A stretch of DNA of 36,244 nucleotides, taken from positions 7,501-43,744 of the forward strand of contig JAHBMJ010005867.1 in the NCBI GenBank assembly GCA_018398765.1. Direction: 5' to 3'. Positions 31,701 to 36,244 of the stretch are shown one piece after another; position 1 is the stretch's first letter; each line of letters opens with the position of its first letter. This DNA comes from Chromera velia. Taxonomy: Eukaryota > Sar > Chromeraceae. The notes under the pieces are model-generated. The model made no database searches and was not told the origin of the DNA. It saw only the letters and a list, made by a program, of their open reading frames with translations. Made by a program: the position numbers and the translations under genes.

Positions 31701-31803
31701 AACGGATACTGCACTGCACTGCAGGCTTCCGGTTATTTCTGGCGCGAGGGTCTCCCTTCGGCAAATGCGACGAGTTTCGAACCCGCGACCCCAAGAGAGG
31801 TGA
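29578..31803 (+). CDS. Secreted EGF-repeat protein
   Basis: Exons are 29578-29641, 29840-29986, 30322-31289 and from 31393; phases agree (1, 1, 0). The first exon encodes a clear signal peptide (MKFLAAALACVSTSAYA). One EGF module is split by intron 2 after CNDDPCRNG. Four more follow as exact 123-bp units beginning at Cys codons 30426, 30549, 30672 and 30795, each with CDPNPCQNGG...CSCPFPFYGTNC, the six-Cys EGF pattern. EGF modules form disulfide-bonded extracellular binding domains. A non-repeat C-terminal region of about 120 residues contains spaced cysteines and WHIAGNRMLEV; I do not recognise it. Exon 4 adds TGKCGMCLKGSSW, then runs into a GAAAG repeat and stays open to 31803, so the real end or a further intron is uncertain. 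Without splicing at 31290 the frame stops at 31313. Confidence 0.65.
30145..30172 (+). repeat. (AT)n microsatellite in intron 2 of the EGF gene
   Basis: About 14 AT units, flanked by TGTGTATATATG. Confidence 0.85.
30426..30917 (+). repeat. Four tandem 123-bp EGF-coding units
   Basis: Starts at 30426, 30549, 30672 and 30795 are exactly 123 nt (41 codons) apart. The units differ at few positions, including synonymous ones and Gly/Glu or Phe/Leu changes, so the duplications look recent or homogenised. Confidence 0.85.
31521..31702 (+). repeat. (GAAA)n polypurine tract
   Basis: About 180 nt of GAAA units with occasional extra A, purine-only. It translates as a Lys/Glu/Arg run continuous with the last EGF-gene exon. 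Confidence 0.9.
31770..31786 (-). other. Isolated tRNA T-arm / B-box-like sequence
   Basis: On the minus strand, GCGGGTTCGAAACTCGT has the loop TTCGAAA and a stem with two G-T pairs, matching a polymerase III B box. No good A box or cloverleaf was found upstream. The sequence lies just ahead of the (TTTC)n side of the polypurine tract, an arrangement like a decayed tRNA-derived SINE with a simple-repeat tail. Confidence 0.25.
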
Positions 31804-32131
31804 TTCATGAATTCGACCAATTTTTTGTCATCATCGGGCCCTCGGGTCCAGAGATCGGCGTGTTCGGCTTCGCTGATTTTCTCGACTCCGACCCTACCAA
31901 TCCGGACATTGGGAACCGCGTCAATCTGTGTCAGCTTGCGCTGCCCTACTTGCCCTACTTCGCAGAGACACGTGGAGTCGAATAGACAGCATCGCCGATC
32001 TTCGTCTGACTCTCTCTCGGCTTTCTGCATGTCTACTTGCTGCAAGTTGACCTTCCAGAGGGTCGTCACTCCTTTCGAGTTTCTTATCTACCCGTGTGTC
32101 TGGCTGTAGGCCTGTCCCCATGCTATCCCAA

Positions 32132-32336
32132 GAAACGGGAAGAGAGAAAAGGAGGAGGAGGAGGAAGAAGAAGAAGAGGAAGAGGAAGAAGAAGAAGATG
32201 AAGAAGAAGAAGAAGAAGAAGAAGAAGAAGAGGAAGAGGAAGAGGAAGAAGAAGAAGATGAAGAAGAAGAAGAAGAAGAAGAAGAAGAAGAAGAAGAAGA
32301 AAAGAAAAAAAAGAGAAGAAGAAAAAGAGAAGAAGT
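32132..32336 (+). repeat. (GAA)n/(GGA)n polypurine tract
   Basis: About 200 nt of almost pure purine with a higher-order unit: GAGGAAGAGGAAGAAGAAGAAG followed by ATGAAG occurs twice. Frames through it are repeat artefacts. Confidence 0.9.
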
Positions 32337-32750
32337 ATGCATGTACGGCCTGCATGCCTCAAATTCTCCTGACCGAGTGGCGTTCAACAACTGAACACGC
32401 GTAATTAATAAAACGGTCGATTCAATGTCTTGCATGTCTCCGTGCATCCTCTATGCATGCCTAATTGAACTATTGACTCAGAGGCAGGCAACCAAATTTG
32501 CATTCCTTCCTTCATTGGCTTGAATGAAATATTACCACTCGTGTGTCTGCGAGTGAATATCACAGTGCCGCTGTGCCGCGCTACTTCTTGAGGGCGCTGA
32601 AAGCATTTTCTCATGTCAACCGGCATGCCTGCATGGCATCTGCACGATCGAATGAAGTCGATCGTCGATCCGTCCGTCTGTTCTTCTCTGAAAGTGCTCT
32701 TCCCTGCCGCTCCTTTTCCTCATTAACTGTATGCGCACGCATATGCGCAA
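32337..32750. other. Non-repetitive stretch, nothing recognised
   Basis: Several GCATGC motifs occur (about 32335, 32455 and 32625), but I see no supported coding frame, RNA gene or element. Confidence 0.4.
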
Positions 32751-32788
32751 CCAGACAGACAGACAGGCAGACAGACAAACAGACAGAC

Positions 32789-32827
<39 letters not shown>

Positions 32828-32830
32828 CAG
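32751..32830 (+). repeat. (CAGA)n tetranucleotide repeat
   Basis: CAGA units with variant CAGG, CAAA and TAGA copies. Confidence 0.9.
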
Positions 32831-32922
32831 GCAGAGAGACCTTTATTGATCTCTTGCGCACCTTGTATGGACAGTGGAGATGAATCAAAGGGAACAGAGG
32901 AGCCGGACGCACGCATTTTTAT

Positions 32923-33130
32923 GTTTTGTTTTGTCCGCACGCATACACTCGTACCTTGTTTTGTCCGCACGCATAAACTCGTGCCTTTTTTTGTCCGCAC
33001 GCATACTCGTGCCTTTTTTCGTCTGCACGCACACTTGTGCCTTGTTTTGTCCGCACGCATAGTCGTGCCTTTTTTCGTCCGCATACACACATACTCGTGC
33101 CGTTTTCGTTCTGCACGCACACTTGTGACC
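32923..33130 (+). repeat. Minisatellite, about seven copies of a 27-32 bp unit
   Basis: Consensus TTTTGTCCGCACGCATA followed by CTCGTGCC. Copies vary in length through T-run and ACA changes. Reverse-strand frames of about 10-residue repeats here come from the unit and are not supported as protein. Confidence 0.8.
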
Positions 33131-33234
33131 TTTTGTGCCTAGGTTTCTGTGTGTCAAGCGCGTCAAATGTGGTCCAAGCTGGCGCACGCTGACAAATTGA
33201 AATGCGTTGATTGCGCATGCACGTTCAATCATGC

Positions 33235-34140
33235 ACATGTAATATTTATTTTTCTGTCCAATTGACTTAATTCGTTACTGAATCAGATTAAACGCTGGTG
33301 TAAATGCGCGCCCGTCTAAGCATGTATATCTTTGTTTAAGTACAATTGTTCGTTTTAGTTGAGGTGACGCACAGAAAAAAAAATCTTAAAAGATCTATTC
33401 TTTTTTATTATTCATTGTATTATTATATTTTAACTTACTTAGTTACTTAATGTGGCCTCGGCCGTTTAGCCGAACAGTTCCTAACGCCAGAAAGAATTAA
33501 AATGATTTTAATTTGAAGCTTAAATAATTATTCTTAACCGTGTTATTAAATTGTTGTTAAGTTTTGGTGCTTTGGATTACAGGCTAAGAACGCGTCTATC
33601 ACGCTCTAAACGGCATAAACATTTAATATCTAATTTAATATTTTAAATTGATACTTTAAAAATGTATTATTAAAGGCGTATAAATAGCTTATGAAAAGTT
33701 TTAATAACTTGTAAACAATAATAAGGAGTGTTTTAGAATGTTTAAGGGAAATTATACTAAAAATACTGAAAATACTGGAAAATACCCATGTATTTGAGTA
33801 CCGAGGGTTGGTATCAGATTTTAGTAGTACTACCATATAAGTACTACTTAGTTTGTCGGTACTTAAGTATGGTTTGGTTTTCCTTGTGTTAAATTCTGTA
33901 AAATGGGACCAGCACCTTGATAAAAGATAAAGTTTGTGTACTTACGCCACTATACTCCGTTCGTACGCAATACTAGTAACGAATCCCAAGTACCTCGGCG
34001 TGCAATGCGCACCCACTCTCGGATTATGAACGATCAAACTACATGCGTGTACAATTCAATATTCAACATCCTGTTTGTTGCTTCCTTTGGACCAATTGAA
34101 TACTGCACAGCCAGGAAGCTGAGATTCAAATCACAACGGC
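33235..34140. other. AT-rich island with a copy of the MITE-like terminus
   Basis: No coding frame. At about 33362-33430 the sequence GACGCACAG followed by A-run, ATCT and TTTTTTATT matches the right arm of the inverted repeat at 9190-9440. A small inverted repeat (TAGTAGTACT / AGTACTACTT) lies at 33822-33850. Confidence 0.5.
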
Positions 34141-34544
34141 ACCTTTTTTAGTGAAAAGGATAACCAGTGAAGTCTCTCTCAAATTTCTGGCACTGCGGCA
34201 CTCATACAGCCTCCGGCCCACTACCGTGCCCATCATGATCGCCCAGCACGCCCCCCTACTCCAGGCCTGCGAACCTCTTTCCAACAAATACATTAACAGT
34301 CCTTCCCTCCCTTTGAAGGTCCACATCAAGCCGCATATGAGGCCGGCTCGCAAGACCCACAACGCCACGCGGTTCCCTCTATACTCCCGGCCAAAAGACC
34401 ACACCCAACCTCCACATATTCCAACTTCTACCGGAGGCCTCCCCTACTATCCTTTGGCACCTTTGCCCCTGTGTAAAGCCACTGATCCGGTCCGCCTACA
34501 AGCCCTATTCTTTGGCGAACCCAGCTTCACAATTAGTAAGTGAA
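34141..34544. other. GC-richer block with ambiguous open frames on both strands
   Basis: A plus frame (about 34151-34543) and a minus frame (34404-34126, hydrophobic and Trp-rich, with Gly-spaced segments such as LWVLRAGLICGLMW) overlap. The minus frame reads more like a membrane protein exon, but no splice joins or start could be fixed, and the block is flanked by satellite and AT-rich DNA. Confidence 0.25.
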
Positions 34545-36244
34545 TGAATGTTTGGATCTATATATGAATGAATGTATGAATAAATAAATAAATGAATGAA
34601 TGAATGAATAAATAAATGCATGAAGAAATGAATGAATGAATGAATGAATGAATGAATGGATGAGTAGATGAATGGATGGATGGAAGGCTTAATAAATGAA
34701 TGAATGAATGAATGAATAAATGAATGAATGAAGGGGTGGATGGATGGATGGATGGATGGATCAATGAATGAGTGAATAGATGAATGAGTGAGTGAGTGAA
34801 TGAATGAATGAATGAACGAATGAGTGAATGTGTACATGAATGAATGAATGGATGTAATTCAAGGGATGGATAGATAGATGGATGGATAGATGGATGGATG
34901 GATAGATGGATGGACAGATGGATGGATGAACAAATAGACGAATGGATGCCAGCCCCTCCGATGTCGGGAGAAGAGAGGAGAGGAGAGGCTAGAAGAGGCG
35001 ACAAAGGGTTCTCCCATCCCAGCCCTTCGATGTCGGGAGAGGAGAAGAGAGGAGGGGAGAGGCGACAAGGGGTTGTTCCATTCTAGCCCGCCCAGACAGG
35101 TCCTAAAGAGGAGAAGTGAAGCAAGATCATCCTATTTCAGCCCCTTGAATGAACGAACAAATGAATGGATAAATGAATGAATGAATGAATGAATGAACGA
35201 ATGAATGAATTGAATAAATGAATGAATGAATGGATGAATGAATGAATGAATAAGCGAATGATTCAGAATGAATAGATGGATGGATGGACAGATGGATGGA
35301 TGTATGGATAGATGAATAGATGAATGGATAGATGGACGGATAGATGGATGGATGGACGAATGGATGAATGGATAGATGAATGGACAAATGGATGAATGGA
35401 TAGATGAATGGACAAATGGATGGATGAATAGACGAATAAATGAATGCATGGATAAATGGATGAATAGATGAATAGATGGATGAAAAGATGAATAGATGAA
35501 TAGATGAGTGAATGGATAGATGGATAGATGAATGGACGAATGGATGAATGAATAGATGAATGGATAAACGGATGGATGAATGGATGAATGGATGGATGAA
35601 TGGATGAATGGATGGATGAATGGACGAATGGATGAATGGATGGATGAAAAGATGGATGAATGGACGAATGGATGCATGAATGGACGAATGGATGAATGGA
35701 TGGAGGAAAGGATGAATGGATGATTGGATGGATACCAGCCCCCTCGATCAATGTCGGGAGGGGAAACTTCAAGCGGAGGCAAAACGAGGTTGTTCCATCC
35801 CAACCTCTTTGATTTTGGAAAAGGAGGGGAGATGCGGGCAGAGATCATCCCATCCCAGCCCCTTAGATGGCGGGAGAGGAGAAGAGAGGGAGAAGAGGAG
35901 GGGAGACGGGAGAAGAGGAGAGTAGAAGATTCCAAGAGGAGAGGAGAGGTGAGAAGGGGTTGCCCCATCCCAGCCCCTTCGATGGCAGGAGTAGAGAGGA
36001 GAGGCAAAGAGGCGTCGTCCCATTCCAGCCTATCCCAGCCCTTTATTGTTAGGAGAGGAAAGAAGAAGCGGGGAGAAATCCTCCTATTCTAGCCCCTATA
36101 GAATAAATGACTAAATCAATGAATGAATAAATAAATGAATGAATGAATCGATAAATGAATGAACAAATAAGTGAGTGAGTGAGTGAGTGAGTGAGTAAGT
36201 GAATGAATGAATGAATGAATGAATAAATGAATGAATGAAATTCA
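34545..36244 (+). repeat. Composite satellite: (GAAT)n/(GGAT)n arrays with embedded purine-rich minisatellite
   Basis: GAAT and GGAT tetranucleotides fill 34545-34946, 35145-35733 and 36105-36244. Between them, 34947-35144 and 35734-36104 hold copies of a roughly 70-bp unit. That unit contains CCCAGCCCCTTCGATG, a GGGAGAGGAGAAG purine stretch, and GGCGACAAGGGGTTGTTCC. The array reaches the window edge. Confidence 0.85.

Noticed and set aside
31389-32069. Minus-strand ORF across the GAAA tract
   Set aside because: Most of it is translated Phe/Ser repeat, and the rest covers the tRNA-like B box.
32611-33120. Minus-strand ORF with about 10-residue repeats
   Set aside because: It is generated by the minisatellite and the CAGA repeat; no non-repetitive coding part.
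34558-36007. Ser/His/Ile/Pro-rich ORFs on the minus strand
   Set aside because: They are translations of GAAT/GGAT satellite DNA.

Overview
The window looks like nuclear DNA of a eukaryotic microbe. Genes are split by spliceosomal introns of roughly 44 to 880 nt, with polypyrimidine tracts ending in (T)GCAG. Microsatellites are dense, TGCATGCA palindromes recur, and AT-rich islands without genes alternate with GC-richer coding blocks. A chromerid or related alveolate alga (Chromera-like) fits best, but that is an inference from style; no marker gene proves it. There is a 328-nt run of N at 28417-28744 and a single N at 5910.

Layout, left to right. (1) 140-8737, plus strand: a long gene for a low-complexity protein of about 1,800 residues, with at least nine exons, every supported junction in phase 0. 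(2) 8738-9766: an AT-rich intergenic region with a long imperfect inverted repeat (MITE candidate). (3) 9767-11692, minus strand: an intronless gene for a protein made almost wholly of ankyrin repeats; its stop codon lies in a tetranucleotide microsatellite. (4) 12616-23215, plus strand: a Helitron rolling-circle transposon. A small triple zinc-finger ORF is followed by a spliced Rep-helicase gene with a Cys-rich N-terminal region, an HUH nuclease with a two-tyrosine motif, a linker domain and a PIF1-family helicase. (5) 23216-24733: a second AT-rich island and simple repeats. (6) 24734-27087, minus strand: a four-exon gene of unknown function with a tRNA-like sequence in intron 1 and large CA/CACT arrays in intron 3. 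(7) 27088-29577: mostly gene-poor, with the assembly gap, an AT-rich island and a cluster of TGCATGCA motifs. (8) 29578 to about 31803, plus strand: a secreted EGF-repeat protein. (9) From about 31500 to the end: simple repeats, two polypurine tracts, a roughly 30-bp minisatellite, another AT-rich island carrying a piece of the MITE-like terminus, and a composite satellite array.

The Helitron is the main system here. Its protein runs across eight exons that are spliced with the same kinds of signals as the host genes. It also carries lesions: an in-frame TAG ahead of the HUH domain, and a helicase Walker B in which the usual Asp-Glu reads Glu-Lys. The copy therefore looks structurally near-complete but probably non-autonomous, unless the stop is removed by splicing or read through. 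Across the gene models many 5' splice sites read GTYRGY (GTCAGT, GTTGGT, GTCGGT) rather than GTRAGT.
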